Notes: generated by a model from the letters alone, not told the origin. A DNA stretch of 64,000 nucleotides from Fibrobacter sp. UBA4223 (GCA_002382975.1 DFTB01000011.1:62001-126000), one strand, 5' to 3'; numbered from the stretch's first letter, positions 52,722-61,944 are shown. Program-made: numbers and translations.

Positions 52722-53006
52722 ATGGATAAAACAGTGCTAAATAAGCTGAAAAACCATGCCATGGGGTTTGCCTCTGCGACCCTGGTCCGTGTTGAACTGG
52801 CAACCGAAGAAAGCCGACTCAAGACCAAGTTCCAGGCCCTGGGGCAAAAGCTCTACGGAGCCGTGCAAGACGACCTTCTGAAGGCCATCAAGGACGACCC
52901 GTCGGTGGTGGAAATTATCGGCGGCATCGAAGAAAGCCAGAAAAAGATTGCCGAACTGGAAAAGAAGCTTTCCAAGGAATCTGTGGGGAAGAGTGAAAAA
53001 GCTTGA
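52722..53006 (+). CDS. Small coiled-coil protein
   Basis: 94 residues. Mostly helical: LKNHAMGFASATLVRVELAT, then EESQKKIAELEKKLSKES, a likely coiled coil. AAGGAA ribosome site. Its end overlaps the start of the M23 gene by 14 bp, so they are translationally coupled. It may be a regulator of that protein; this is inferred from position alone. Confidence 0.65.
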   Translation: MDKTVLNKLKNHAMGFASATLVRVELATEESRLKTKFQALGQKLYGAVQDDLLKAIKDDPSVVEIIGGIEESQKKIAELEKKLSKESVGKSEKA

Positions 53007-53823
53007 GGTTCATGTTTTCCCGAGCAAGACCTCGGCGCCCAAGAACTACAAGATTTCCCTGACCAGGGTGATCGTGATGGTGGTTCTCCTGGCTTGCGCC
53101 ATTCTCGGGTTCGTGCTGTTCTCGCCCCAGAAGATTGTGGCGAACCTCTCCGACGGAAACGTGCTTTCGGTGTACCGCCAGAACATGGCCATCAAGAAGG
53201 AGATTAAGGATATCCGCCAGTCGGTGGACGAGTCCATCCTCAAGGCCGAAGAGACCCGGCTCTTGCGGGACAGCACCGTAAGCCTCAGCGGGCTCGGGTT
53301 CACCCTGGAAGAATCCGGCCGGGACATGCGTTCGGGTAGCGAACGCAAGAGCCTTGCCGAAATCGAGAAGACCTTCAGGCGCTTGCTTGCCCGGCTGGAG
53401 CAGGATTCTGTAACGGCGGCTATGGTGCCTGTGCTGCACCCCTTCAAGAACAGCCACGCCGTCAAGAACCGTTTCGAAATGATTTACGACCATTTTACCG
53501 AGCAGGAACTGCCCCATCGGGGCATTGATTACGTGGCTGCCGTGGGCGATACCGTAGTGGCCACCGGTGCGGGCGTCGTCTCCGAGGTCCGCAACCATCG
53601 CGGGTTCGGGCTTTCCATGAAGATTGAGCACATGCCAGGCATCAAGACGTTCTATGCCCACCTGGGGCAGGCCCTGGTGCAGCCGGGCATGCGCGTTCGG
53701 CGCGGGCAGCCCATCGCCATCATCGGCGAGAGCGGCACGGAGTCCAGCGTGGCGCTCCATTACGAAATCCGCTTGGACGGCACTCCCATAAACCCGGAGG
53801 ACTACTTCATAACGAAACAGTGA
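52993..53823 (+). CDS. Membrane-anchored M23-like protein with a degenerate active site
   Basis: 276 residues with GTG start (GGGGAAGA upstream). A membrane helix (about 20-40, VIVMVVLLACAILGFVLF), a periplasmic coiled region, then a LytM fold: HRGIDYVAAVGDTVVATGAG, FYAHLGQA, and SSVALHYEI. In active M23 enzymes the last box reads HLHYE; here the first His is Ala, so it is probably inactive and may act as an activator, as EnvC/NlpD do. The gene at 14240 is the intact counterpart. Confidence 0.8.
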   Translation: MKKLEVHVFPSKTSAPKNYKISLTRVIVMVVLLACAILGFVLFSPQKIVANLSDGNVLSVYRQNMAIKKEIKDIRQSVDESILKAEETRLLRDSTVSLSGLGFTLEESGRDMRSGSERKSLAEIEKTFRRLLARLEQDSVTAAMVPVLHPFKNSHAVKNRFEMIYDHFTEQELPHRGIDYVAAVGDTVVATGAGVVSEVRNHRGFGLSMKIEHMPGIKTFYAHLGQALVQPGMRVRRGQPIAIIGESGTESSVALHYEIRLDGTPINPEDYFITKQ

Positions 53824-53871
53824 GACGGGTCCGCGCACACCTCATATCCCTTGTCCTTAAAAACCTCTAGC

Positions 53872-53896
53872 GGATCCTCGCCTCCGCGAGGATGAC
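53872..53896. repeat. REP-like palindrome
   Basis: GGATCCTCGCCTCCGCGAGG followed by ATGAC, inverse orientation of the 11060 family; TCTAGC precedes. Confidence 0.75.
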
Positions 53897-53915
53897 CTCT
53901 CTTGAGACCAACTGT

Positions 53916-53988
53916 CCTAACCACTAATCACCTATACCTCTTGTAACCAGCGGCCCTAATACCTACAACCTACTACCTAACACCTATC
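53916..53988. repeat. 7-bp arrays touching the HAD gene start
   Basis: Degenerate CCTANNN units at 53916-53937, the inverse core CCTCTTGTAACCAGCGGCCC, then CCTAATA, CCTACAA, CCTACTA, CCTAACA, CCTATC (53955-53988), ending at the ATG of the HAD gene. Confidence 0.85.
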
Positions 53989-54951
53989 ATGACTCCTTTC
54001 GAACAGAACATCATCGCCCTCGTGTGGGATTGTGACAAGACCCTCATCAGCAGCTATATGCAAGAGCCGCTGTTCCGCCATTACAACGTGGATGGCGGCA
54101 AGTTCTGGCGGGAGGTGAACGCCCTCCGTGAATACTACGGCCGTAGCGGCGTGCACGTGAATCCGGATACCAGTTACCTGAACCATGTGCTGACCTACGT
54201 GAAGCAGGGGCTGTTCAAGGGCCTTTCGAACAAACTATTGCGCCGGTTTGGGAGTGAGCTTGTGTTCTATCCGGGGCTTCCGGAATTTTTCGGGAACATC
54301 AAGGGGCTGGTGGAATCGGACCCGAAATACAAGGCCTTCGATATCAAGCTGGAGCATTACGTGGTGAGCACGGGTTTTGCGGAAACTATTCGGGGGAGCG
54401 CCATCGCGCCCTTTGTAGATGGAATTTTCGGATGTGAATTTATCGAGACGCCGGCTCTCCCCGGTTTTGATACGGATGCGTCAAAGACTGGTACCGCTCC
54501 TGCCGAAGGAGAAATCAGCCAGGTGGCCTGCGCCCTGGACAATACTTCCAAGACCCGTTACCTTTTTGAAATCAACAAGGGGAGCAACAAATATCCCGAC
54601 GATATCGATGTGAATTCCACCATCGCCCGGGGCGACCGTCGCGTGCCCTTCGAGAACATGCTCTACATTGCCGACGGGCCTTCGGATGTGCCCGCTTTCA
54701 GCATCTTGAATTACAATGGCGGCTCTACCTTTGCGGTTTACCCGAAAGGGGACGTGAAGGCTTTCCGCCAGGTGGAAAAGATGCGCCAGGACAGCCGCGT
54801 GCAGATGTTTGGGGAGGCGGACTATACCGAAGGTTCACAGTCGTGGCTGTGGCTTACCGAAAAGGTCCGTTCCATTGCCGACAAGATTGTGGAGTCCAAG
54901 CAGGCGGCCATCAAGAACAGCGTCAGCGCCCCTCCGGGCCATTTGAGCTAG
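53989..54951 (+). CDS. HAD-family hydrolase
   Basis: 320 residues. HAD motif I VWDCDKTLI (Asp nucleophile and second Asp), motif II VVSTGF (Ser/Thr), and MLYIADGPSDVPAF (motif IV). The cap region (about 60-160) is helical. The substrate is unknown. The start codon follows a CCTANNN array directly, without a Shine-Dalgarno sequence, as in parB and the PNPOx gene. Its stop is followed after 3 bp by another array. Confidence 0.82.
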   Translation: MTPFEQNIIALVWDCDKTLISSYMQEPLFRHYNVDGGKFWREVNALREYYGRSGVHVNPDTSYLNHVLTYVKQGLFKGLSNKLLRRFGSELVFYPGLPEFFGNIKGLVESDPKYKAFDIKLEHYVVSTGFAETIRGSAIAPFVDGIFGCEFIETPALPGFDTDASKTGTAPAEGEISQVACALDNTSKTRYLFEINKGSNKYPDDIDVNSTIARGDRRVPFENMLYIADGPSDVPAFSILNYNGGSTFAVYPKGDVKAFRQVEKMRQDSRVQMFGEADYTEGSQSWLWLTEKVRSIADKIVESKQAAIKNSVSAPPGHLS

Positions 54952-54954
54952 AAT

Positions 54955-54989
54955 CTAGCCCCTAGATCCTAGCCCCTAAATTCTATTCC
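54955..54989. repeat. 7-bp array CTAGNNN filling the gap to the LamG gene
   Basis: CTAGCCC, CTAGATC, CTAGCCC, CTAAATT, CTATTCC in phase. The stop codon of the LamG gene (CTA at 54983-54985 on the + strand) is part of the last unit. Confidence 0.85.
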
Positions 54990-55981
54990 TCTCGCACCAG
55001 GCGTCCTTTCAGGTCGAAAAATTTCTTGTTCCGTGAGTTGATTCTTGAGCGGTTCACGGAGCTTGTTTTTTTACGGATCGCCTGGGATCCTTCTTGGTTA
55101 ACGATTTCCGACGAACTAGAGCTTAGAGTTTCATTTTCTTTGTGATTATCTAATTCCGATGAACTGGAGCTATGTTCTTCGGGGTTTTCTATTTCGGCGT
55201 TGTTTTTCGGGGCGGGCTCGTTGTAGAGTGCCAGAATTTCGCTTTCGGAAAGGGCACGGCTGTAGATTCTCAGGTCGTCGATGCAACCCTGGAAATAGCT
55301 CCACTTGGAGCGGGTCCCGAGCCTGAGGGGAGCCGTTCCGTTTTGGACTTGCACGCCGTAGGTCTTGTCGTATAAATCGTCCTGGTCTTTCTGGATACCG
55401 TTTTTGAACAAAGTAATCTTGTTGGATTCTATGTCGTAGCGTGCCACAAAATGGATCCATTCTTTTTTTTGGATTTCTTCTTGCACGTAGCTTCCGGAAC
55501 CGAGGCCGCCTTCTAGATTGAAAGCGTAGGCGGACATCCTGTTTGGCCTGTTTTCTTGGCCTTGGGCAAGGTCCTTGTTGTACATGCGGAATACCCATTC
55601 ATGCTGGTGGGGCTCCCCTTTGCCCATCCAGTGCACGTAGCCGCCGGCTTCGGCATTCTGGAAGTTCAGCACTTCGGGGCTTACCCACACCGAAACCGTC
55701 AGGGCGCCTGTGGTGGAAATGCTGAAAACGTCGTTGTCCGGAATTTCCAGGTAGGCCCCGTTGCCGTCGAAGGCGACGCAGGAATTCTCGTTGCCGAATC
55801 GGTCTGCGGCAAATGTGGCTCCGTGGTTTTCGGCAGTGGCGATTTCTGTGCCGGCACTGTTTTCAAAAGAGCCGTTGAAGGGGTAATACGCCACAAGCCC
55901 TTCGGAAGGGAATGCGGTGGATTCCGCGGCAGCAACTGCAGCGGCAATCGTCGTTGCTAGGCAAAGGACTTTACGGAACAT
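54983..55981 (-). CDS. Secreted LamG/concanavalin-like protein with C-terminal sorting tail
   Basis: 332 residues. Signal peptide MFRKVLCLATTIAAAVAAAE. LamG-type fold (about 30-235): GLVAYYPFNGSFENSAG, LTVSVWVSPE, GCIDDLRIYSRALSESEIL. Then a Ser/Glu linker (EEHSSSSSELDNHKENE) and a short tail FDLKGRLVREE, similar in form to the PL9-like protein's FDLQGRLLG. A carbohydrate-binding or adhesive role is inferred. The start at 55981 fits the signal peptide; an ATG at 56017 is possible. Confidence 0.82.
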   Translation of the reverse strand: MFRKVLCLATTIAAAVAAAESTAFPSEGLVAYYPFNGSFENSAGTEIATAENHGATFAADRFGNENSCVAFDGNGAYLEIPDNDVFSISTTGALTVSVWVSPEVLNFQNAEAGGYVHWMGKGEPHQHEWVFRMYNKDLAQGQENRPNRMSAYAFNLEGGLGSGSYVQEEIQKKEWIHFVARYDIESNKITLFKNGIQKDQDDLYDKTYGVQVQNGTAPLRLGTRSKWSYFQGCIDDLRIYSRALSESEILALYNEPAPKNNAEIENPEEHSSSSSELDNHKENETLSSSSSEIVNQEGSQAIRKKTSSVNRSRINSRNKKFFDLKGRLVREE

Positions 55982-56334
55982 TGCTAAAGGTTTTGTCTCC
56001 AGGAATGAATATAACATTTTTTGAAATTTGACGGTAGGTCCAGTTGTTTCGGGTTTTAGGGGTGAAACCCCTAGGAGAGGGGGTAGCCCCGGAACAAGTT
56101 CGGGGCGAGGGGGAGGCTTCCCCCTTCCTAAAATACCCGTTTTTGCCCTGCAATCCCTATCCCCTAACCCCTAGATCCTAATCTCTTATTATATATTTAA
56201 AGTCCCTAGACCTCGTTTTGGCGGGCGGGCGGTACTTTCCGTCAAGAAACCGGCGGGGTTCGGAGGCGTTCCATACTTTTGGAGGGCCTTTTAGGGGTTT
56301 GTCTAATCGATTTTGCTTTACTTTTAGGAGTTTT
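55982..56334. repeat. Repeat-bearing gap upstream of rng
   Basis: No gene seen. An inverted GGGGTGAAACCCCTAGGAGA-type block (56050-56130) with CCCCGGAACAAGTTCGGGGC palindrome, then four CCTANNN heptamers (56156-56183). The last 100 bp should hold the promoter of rng. Confidence 0.6.
56156..56183. repeat. 7-bp array, four CCTANNN units
   Basis: CCTATCC, CCTAACC, CCTAGAT, CCTAATC in phase. Confidence 0.8.
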
Positions 56335-57870
56335 ATGGCAAATAAGTGTAAGCGCGGAATCCTGATTAGCAAGACACCTTACGAGAAGCGCATCGCCATC
56401 ATGGAAGACGGCGAACTTGCGGAATTGGTCGTGGAAAGCGTGTCTTCTACCAGGGTCCTGGGCAATATATATAAGGGTGTCGTTCAAAAGGTGCTTCCCG
56501 CCTTGAAGGCCGCGTTTATCGATATCGGTCTGGAAAAAGCGGGGTTCCTGCACCAGGACGACGCCATGGACAGGAACGAGCTGTTGCGCCGGGAATACGG
56601 CGACGACGGTGACGAGGAAGGCGCTTCCAAGGAAATTTCCATCGACGAGATTCTCCAGGAAGGCCAGGAAATTATGGTCCAGGTGGTGAAGGAACCTATC
56701 AGCACCAAGGGTGCCCGTCTGACGACTCATCTGAGTTTTGCAGGCCGGTTCCTGGTGTGCATGCCGGGTACCAACTTCGTGGGCGTGTCCAAGCGCGAGC
56801 GCGACCATGCCAAGCGCCGGGAATTCCAGAAGGTGGTCCGCCGCCTGAAGGCCCGCGACGTGGGCTATATCGTGCGCACCAACGGGCTGAACGAGTCCGA
56901 ATTCGAAATCCAGAAGCAGATGCGTGAACTGGAGAGCAAGTGGGAACAGACGAAGTACAACTTCGAGACCATGCCCGCCGAGACCTGCATCTACGAGGAG
57001 TCGGATTCTATCGAGCAGACGGTCCGCGAATACTTTGGCGAGAACACGGACTACGTGTACATCGACAACCGGGACGAATATTTTGCCCTTCGCGACTACC
57101 TGAAGGTACTGTCTCCGGACAAGCTGGACAAGGTGAAGCTCTGGAGCAGTAACGAGAGCCTGTTCGAGTACTTCAAGATTGAAAACGATTACGCCCGCTC
57201 CCTGCAGCGCCAGGTACCGCTCCCCCGCGGAGGAAACCTGGTCATCGAGCAGACCGAGGCCCTGGTGTCCATCGACGTGAATACCGGTCCCAAGGTCCAC
57301 GGCAAGGACCAGAGCAAGATCATCCTCGAGACCAACATCGACGCCTGCCACGAGATTGCGAAGCAGCTCAGGCTTCGCGACGTGGGCGGTCTTATCATCA
57401 TCGACTTTATCGACATGGAGACCGACGAGGACCGTGAAAAGGTTTACCAGGAATTCCGCAAGGCGATCCGCCGGGACAAGGCGCCTATCAGCCCCGCTCC
57501 CATCAGCCAGTTCGGCCTGATGGAAGTGACCCGCAAGCGCGTGCGCATGAACCTGATGACCGAGAAGACGGAAATCTGCCCGGTGTGCCACGGCGGTGGC
57601 CGCATTGCCACGCTGGAATCTACCTTGGGCATGATCGACCGCTGGATGGCCCGCGCCCACGGCAAGGGAAAACTGAAGGAAGTGACCTTGGTGGTGAGCA
57701 GCCCCCTGGTGGACGTGTTCTGCAAGGACATGGCCCGTATGTTCCACTATCTGGAATACAAGCACAGCATGAAAATCGACCTGGTGGAAGACGAACATGC
57801 CCATGTGAACCAGTTCTGGATGTACGACAAGGCGGGCGAGGATATTACGGACCTTTACAATTTCGCGTAA
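56335..57870 (+). CDS. rng: Ribonuclease E/G family protein (RNase G)
   Basis: 511 residues. S1 RNA-binding domain near the N-terminus (VLGNIYKGVVQKVLPALKAA, FIDIGLEKAGFLH), TKGARLTTHLSFAGRFLVC, metal-binding aspartates in EALVSIDVNTG (about 314) and GGLIIIDFIDM (about 357), and the zinc-link CPVCHGGGR (about 415). It processes 5'-monophosphate RNA and 16S rRNA 5' ends. No RNase E scaffold tail. The start at 56335 has AGGAG 4-8 bp upstream; the longer frame is rejected. Confidence 0.96.
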   Translation: MANKCKRGILISKTPYEKRIAIMEDGELAELVVESVSSTRVLGNIYKGVVQKVLPALKAAFIDIGLEKAGFLHQDDAMDRNELLRREYGDDGDEEGASKEISIDEILQEGQEIMVQVVKEPISTKGARLTTHLSFAGRFLVCMPGTNFVGVSKRERDHAKRREFQKVVRRLKARDVGYIVRTNGLNESEFEIQKQMRELESKWEQTKYNFETMPAETCIYEESDSIEQTVREYFGENTDYVYIDNRDEYFALRDYLKVLSPDKLDKVKLWSSNESLFEYFKIENDYARSLQRQVPLPRGGNLVIEQTEALVSIDVNTGPKVHGKDQSKIILETNIDACHEIAKQLRLRDVGGLIIIDFIDMETDEDREKVYQEFRKAIRRDKAPISPAPISQFGLMEVTRKRVRMNLMTEKTEICPVCHGGGRIATLESTLGMIDRWMARAHGKGKLKEVTLVVSSPLVDVFCKDMARMFHYLEYKHSMKIDLVEDEHAHVNQFWMYDKAGEDITDLYNFA

Positions 57871-58030
57871 GGTCTTTGGCGCCTGCTCGACGATTGCGTA
57901 AGTCGCCGCCGGGTGCCGCCTCGAAACTGTGAATATGAGCCTTGCGGCTTTGCCGCAGGGCTTTTTTTATCTTAATTTTTAGGGGTTCAATTTTAAGGGC
58001 GCCCATTGGCGCCGAAAAACGGAGATTGTT

Positions 58031-59425
58031 ATGAATAGAGTAATTCTGGTTGCCGCTGCCGCCGCTGAGATGGCAGCGAAGGTAAAAGAAGTTGTGGACG
58101 CCGCCGCTGCCGCAGGCGTCAAGACCGCTGTGTACAAGCCCTGCGCAAATGGTGCCGAGGCGGCGGCGGAACTGAAGGAACACCGTTCCGCCGTGCTGAT
58201 GGAGAAGATTGCCGCCGACTTCTTGCAGAAGGACTTTGCCTCTGTAGATACCGTGGTGGTGGAAGGTGCACAAGGCATGAACGACGTGCTGGCCCACAAG
58301 TTCAACGACGACCTCGCCACCGCCCTGGACGCGAAGGTCTATTGCAATGGCGAAGATGCCGATCTGTTCTGCTCGAATCGCATCATGCATTGCCCCAAGT
58401 GCCTCGCGAAGGAATTTGCCGCCCCCGCTGCTGAACGCAAGACCAGCCAGGCCATGTTTCGTGCAGGCTTGCTCCTGAAGGCGTCGAAGGCGAAGAAGCG
58501 CATTGTGCTGCCCGAAGGTTCTGAACCCCGCACCGTGCAGGCCGCGAAGCTGGTCATTGACCGCAAGATTGCAGTGCCCGTGCTGGTGGGCAAGAAGGAC
58601 GAGATTTTCAAGGTGGCCAAGGAACAAGGAGTTTCCCTCCCTGCCGATATCGAGATTATCGAACCGACGGCTGAACTTGCCGAAAAGTACGTGCCCACCC
58701 TTGTGGAACTCCGCAAGTCCAAGGGCATGACCGAAGAACAGGCCCGTGCGGCCCTCGCCGACAACGTGATGCTTGCCACCATGATGCTCAAGATGGGCGA
58801 AGTGGACGGTCTCGTTTCCGGAGCCGTTCATTCTACTGCAGACACGCTCCGCCCTGCCCTGCAGGTTATCAAGTGCGCTCCCGGCGTCAAGTCCGTAAGC
58901 TCCGTGTTCTTTATGTGCATGCCCGGCAAGACCTACATCTACGGTGACTGCGCGATTAATCTGAACCCCACCGCCGAAGAGCTTGCTGGCATTGCCATGC
59001 AGTGCGACGACACCGCCAAGGCCTTCGGGCTGCCCAGCCGTGTGGCTATGCTGAGCTACAGCACCATGAACAGCGGCAAGGGTCCGGACGCCGACTTGGT
59101 GCGCGAAGCTACCAAGTTGGTCAAGGAAGCCCGCCCCGAGATGCTGGTGGATGGCCCGCTGCAGTACGATGCCGCTACCGTCGAAAGCGTCGGCTCTCTG
59201 AAGGCCCCCGGAAGTTCTGTGGCCGGCAAGGCCACCGTGTTCGTGTTCCCGAGCCTTTCTGCCGGTAACATCGGCTACAAGGCCGTGCAGCGTAGCGCCC
59301 ACGGCACTATCGCCATTGGTCCTATGCTCCAGGGTCTTGCCAAGCCGGTGAACGACCTCTCCCGTGGCGCCCTGGTAGAAGACATCGTTTATACCATTGC
59401 GCTGACGGCTGTTCAGGCGGGATAA
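58031..59425 (+). CDS. pta: Phosphate acetyltransferase
   Basis: 464 residues. It interconverts acetyl-CoA and acetyl phosphate. The C-terminal catalytic domain (about 145-464) is complete: [57 protein letters not shown]. The N-terminal part (1-130) is a shortened version of the P-loop-like/DRTGG domain of long Pta proteins; it lacks a Walker A motif and carries an odd [13 protein letters not shown] segment. No ackA is next to it. Confidence 0.93.
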   Translation: MNRVILVAAAAAEMAAKVKEVVDAAAAAGVKTAVYKPCANGAEAAAELKEHRSAVLMEKIAADFLQKDFASVDTVVVEGAQGMNDVLAHKFNDDLATALDAKVYCNGEDADLFCSNRIMHCPKCLAKEFAAPAAERKTSQAMFRAGLLLKASKAKKRIVLPEGSEPRTVQAAKLVIDRKIAVPVLVGKKDEIFKVAKEQGVSLPADIEIIEPTAELAEKYVPTLVELRKSKGMTEEQARAALADNVMLATMMLKMGEVDGLVSGAVHSTADTLRPALQVIKCAPGVKSVSSVFFMCMPGKTYIYGDCAINLNPTAEELAGIAMQCDDTAKAFGLPSRVAMLSYSTMNSGKGPDADLVREATKLVKEARPEMLVDGPLQYDAATVESVGSLKAPGSSVAGKATVFVFPSLSAGNIGYKAVQRSAHGTIAIGPMLQGLAKPVNDLSRGALVEDIVYTIALTAVQAG

Positions 59426-59468
59426 TAATAATAAGGAAGGGCTCGGCCCTCCCTAACAGTCCATATTC

Positions 59469-59577
59469 GACCGTTCGCGCTAGACTCTGGCAAACAAGTA
59501 CAGGGCTGGCGCTCACTTTCGCCACCGCCCCAGTTTGATAACTGGGGCTTTGTGGCTCACAGAAGACCGTTCGCACT
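59469..59577. repeat. Structured repeat element, copy B
   Basis: GACCGTTCGC at 59469 and 59565 flank CTAGACTCTGG, CAGGGCTGG, CTTTCGCCACCGCC and the hairpin CCCCAGTT-TGAT-AACTGGGG (59528-59547). It is the counterpart of 29316-29437; stem length and tetraloop size are the same, sequence differs with compensating changes. To its left a hairpin GGAAGGGC / GCCCTCCC (about 59434-59452) follows pta. Confidence 0.75.
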
Positions 59578-59593
59578 GTTTTATTCTAAACTT

Positions 59594-59619
59594 AAAAGCA
59601 CCGTGTTTGCGGTGCTTTT
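59594..59619. terminator. Bidirectional terminator between pta and the TPR gene
   Basis: Stem AAAAGCACCG / CGGTGCTTTT. Confidence 0.88.
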
Positions 59620-59624
59620 CTCGT

Positions 59625-60389
59625 TTATTTCTTCCCGACTTTCGCGTTCAGTTTTTTTTGGACTTCTTTCAGGTGCCAGCGACCGCGTTTGTCTTCAAGT
59701 AAGTAGTCTGTACGCACACCACGGGCAAGCCCCTTGTCGATATACTTTTGGGACTCGTCGTATTTTTTTGCGTCCAGGTAATATTCTGCAAGGAAAAAGT
59801 AATTGTAGATGTCTTTCGGGTCGTCTTTTAGCGCCATCTTCAGATACTTCTCGGCAAGTTCCTTGTCTGGCCACGAAAGGATAAGGGGAATGTGGGGGAG
59901 TAGCTGGTGGGCGCGTCCGAGGACTTGATAATTTCCCGTAGCGGTGGCAACATCGCGAACTTTTGCTGCGACTCCGTCTTTCACTGCGGCAAGCGGGTTT
60001 TTCTCTGCTCCCCACATAGAGACGGACGCCGCATAGATATGGGCGATTTCACGATTTTTCGGATAACGGTTATAGGCCTTTTCACTGAGGTCTTTTAGGC
60101 TGTCGAGCTTGGCCTTGCGTTTGTTTTTTTCGAAGGGTACAAAACGGAAGGCAAAGTAGACGCTCTTGACCAAACCTTCGGTTGCTTTTTCTGCTACGGT
60201 GGAATCCTTTTGCGCCCGTTTGTAGGCGGCAATCATCAGGTCTGCGTTCTTCTTGTCGGCCTTGTCACCGTTGGCGCGTTCTGCTCGGGCTTTGTAGCAG
60301 GAATCCGCAAATGCCAAATCAGAATTTGCAAAACAGCAAATGGCCCCAAGCAGGACGACTGTAAAGAACCTGGTTACGGAACACGGCAT
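59625..60389 (-). CDS. Exported TPR-like protein
   Basis: 254 residues. Signal peptide MPCSVTRFFTVVLLGAICCF. Helical repeats: ADLMIAAYKRAQKDSTVAEK, SEKAYNRYPKNREIAHIYAA, LKDDPKDIYNYFFLAEYYLD. It is probably periplasmic; the partner is unknown. A REP-like remnant (GGATCCTTCACTCC ... AGGATGAC, about 60408-60447) lies upstream. Confidence 0.72.
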   Translation of the reverse strand: MPCSVTRFFTVVLLGAICCFANSDLAFADSCYKARAERANGDKADKKNADLMIAAYKRAQKDSTVAEKATEGLVKSVYFAFRFVPFEKNKRKAKLDSLKDLSEKAYNRYPKNREIAHIYAASVSMWGAEKNPLAAVKDGVAAKVRDVATATGNYQVLGRAHQLLPHIPLILSWPDKELAEKYLKMALKDDPKDIYNYFFLAEYYLDAKKYDESQKYIDKGLARGVRTDYLLEDKRGRWHLKEVQKKLNAKVGKK

Positions 60390-60457
60390 GCTTTTCCCTC
60401 GGGCCTGGATCCTTCACTCCATGCCTCACGGCATTTCATTCAGGATGACGCGACGCG

Positions 60458-61804
60458 TCACTTCCTTCCCTTGCCTTTTCCGGAGAAGTAGTCCTGCTGA
60501 CGGGTGGCTCCAAGAACGGCGTGCCATAGCGTTCCGTTGGGATTGATTTTCTTGCGTTCGTTGACGGCATATTCTATAGGCACGTGGCTGAACTGTTCGT
60601 TCATGCTGCCCACCACCATGTCGGTCTTGCCCGCCATGCCTGCGTGCACAGCACTTTCGGCCAGCTGGAAACAGAAGATGGCGTCGGTTCCTTTGGCGGG
60701 AATGCTACGAACCATGTAGCTCGGGTCAAAGTACTTGATGTTGACTTCTTTGCCCACTTTATCGAAATGGTTCTTGATTTCTCGGGTCAGGAATTCACCG
60801 ATGTCGTTTTTCAACACATTGCCGCTGGCGTCCTTGCGTTCCGGCAAGCCCTTGAACAGCTCCTGTCCGGCGCCTTCGGCCACGGCGATGACGGCATGGG
60901 TCTTGCCGCTGCTGTAGCGGCTTTCGAGAGCCTTGAAAAGTCCGTTTTCGCCTTCCAGCGTGAAGGGTACTTCGGGAATGAGGCAGAAGTTCACCACCGT
61001 GGTGGCGAGAGCCGCGTAGGCGGCAATAAATCCGGAGTCGCGACCCATGAGCTTTACCAGGCCAAGTCCGTTGAAAGCCCCGTTGGCTTCGTTGTGGGCG
61101 CTGGTAATGACGTCCGTGGCACTGAGCACAGCCGTCTCGAAACCGAAGGTGCGGTCGATCAGGTTCAGGTCATTGTCGATGGTTTTCGGGATGCCGATGA
61201 CAGAAATGGGCTGGCGACGCTTCTTGACTTCTTCGGCAATGGCGTGTGCCCCCCGGAGGGTTCCGTCACCGCCGATACAGAAAAGCACATTGATGTTCAG
61301 TCGCATGAGGGTATCCACCATCACGGAGGGTTCCTGCATGCCGCGGGAGCTCCCCAGGATAGTGCCGCCGTCATCCTGGATGGCATCTACCACGTCGGGG
61401 TTCAGCATGATAGGCGGGTAGCCGTAGGCCGGGTTCAGCCCGCGGTAACCGTAGGGGATGCCAAAAATGTTTCGCACTCCGTAGTCAAACCACAACACTT
61501 GTACCAGGCCCTTGATGACGTTGTTGAGGCCGGGGCAAAGTCCGCCGCAGGTCACAATGCCTGCACGTGTCCAGGCGGGGTCGTGGAAAATCGTTTCTCG
61601 GGGGCCTGCCGCCTCGAGGGAGGGAATCGCCTTCCCGTTATCGATAAACTTTTTGATACGGTTCACGTCGGTGGTGAGGCTGATACGGTCGCCGTCAGAG
61701 ACGAACGGCACGCCTTTCATGGGGGATTTCAGGGTTCCCGTTCCCACTGTTTCGATGGAGAGGTCGTATTGTTCAGGATTGTTGAGAATATCTTCTTGCG
61801 TCAT
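60458..61804 (-). CDS. 6-phosphofructokinase, long ATP-type
   Basis: 448 residues. GIVTCGGLCPGLNNVI, YGYRGL, IGGDGTLRGAHAIA, and GIPKTIDNDLNLID. The GGDGT plus PKTIDND combination is typical of the long 'group III' ATP-dependent enzymes (plant and spirochete TP0108 type), not of PPi-dependent ones (GGDD). It catalyses fructose-6-phosphate phosphorylation in glycolysis. The end is basic (SGKGKGRK). Confidence 0.9.
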   Translation of the reverse strand: MTQEDILNNPEQYDLSIETVGTGTLKSPMKGVPFVSDGDRISLTTDVNRIKKFIDNGKAIPSLEAAGPRETIFHDPAWTRAGIVTCGGLCPGLNNVIKGLVQVLWFDYGVRNIFGIPYGYRGLNPAYGYPPIMLNPDVVDAIQDDGGTILGSSRGMQEPSVMVDTLMRLNINVLFCIGGDGTLRGAHAIAEEVKKRRQPISVIGIPKTIDNDLNLIDRTFGFETAVLSATDVITSAHNEANGAFNGLGLVKLMGRDSGFIAAYAALATTVVNFCLIPEVPFTLEGENGLFKALESRYSSGKTHAVIAVAEGAGQELFKGLPERKDASGNVLKNDIGEFLTREIKNHFDKVGKEVNIKYFDPSYMVRSIPAKGTDAIFCFQLAESAVHAGMAGKTDMVVGSMNEQFSHVPIEYAVNERKKINPNGTLWHAVLGATRQQDYFSGKGKGRK

Positions 61805-61881
61805 GCCTTAAAAATACAAAAAAGAACCCCGACCAGATTGGATATGACTTTTTTAGGCCGTCAAGCACCGACACCTTAATC

Positions 61882-61944
61882 GGATCCTCGCCTTCGCGAG
61901 GATGACAATCCTAGCCCCTAAATCCTAGATCCTATCCCCTATCC
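61882..61944. repeat. REP-like palindrome plus 7-bp array abutting the kinase stop codon
   Basis: GGATCCTCGCC TTCGCGAGGATGAC (61882-61906), then CCTAGCC, CCTAAAT, CCTAGAT, CCTATCC, CCTATCC (61910-61944). The next base is the stop codon of the histidine kinase (minus strand). Confidence 0.88.
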
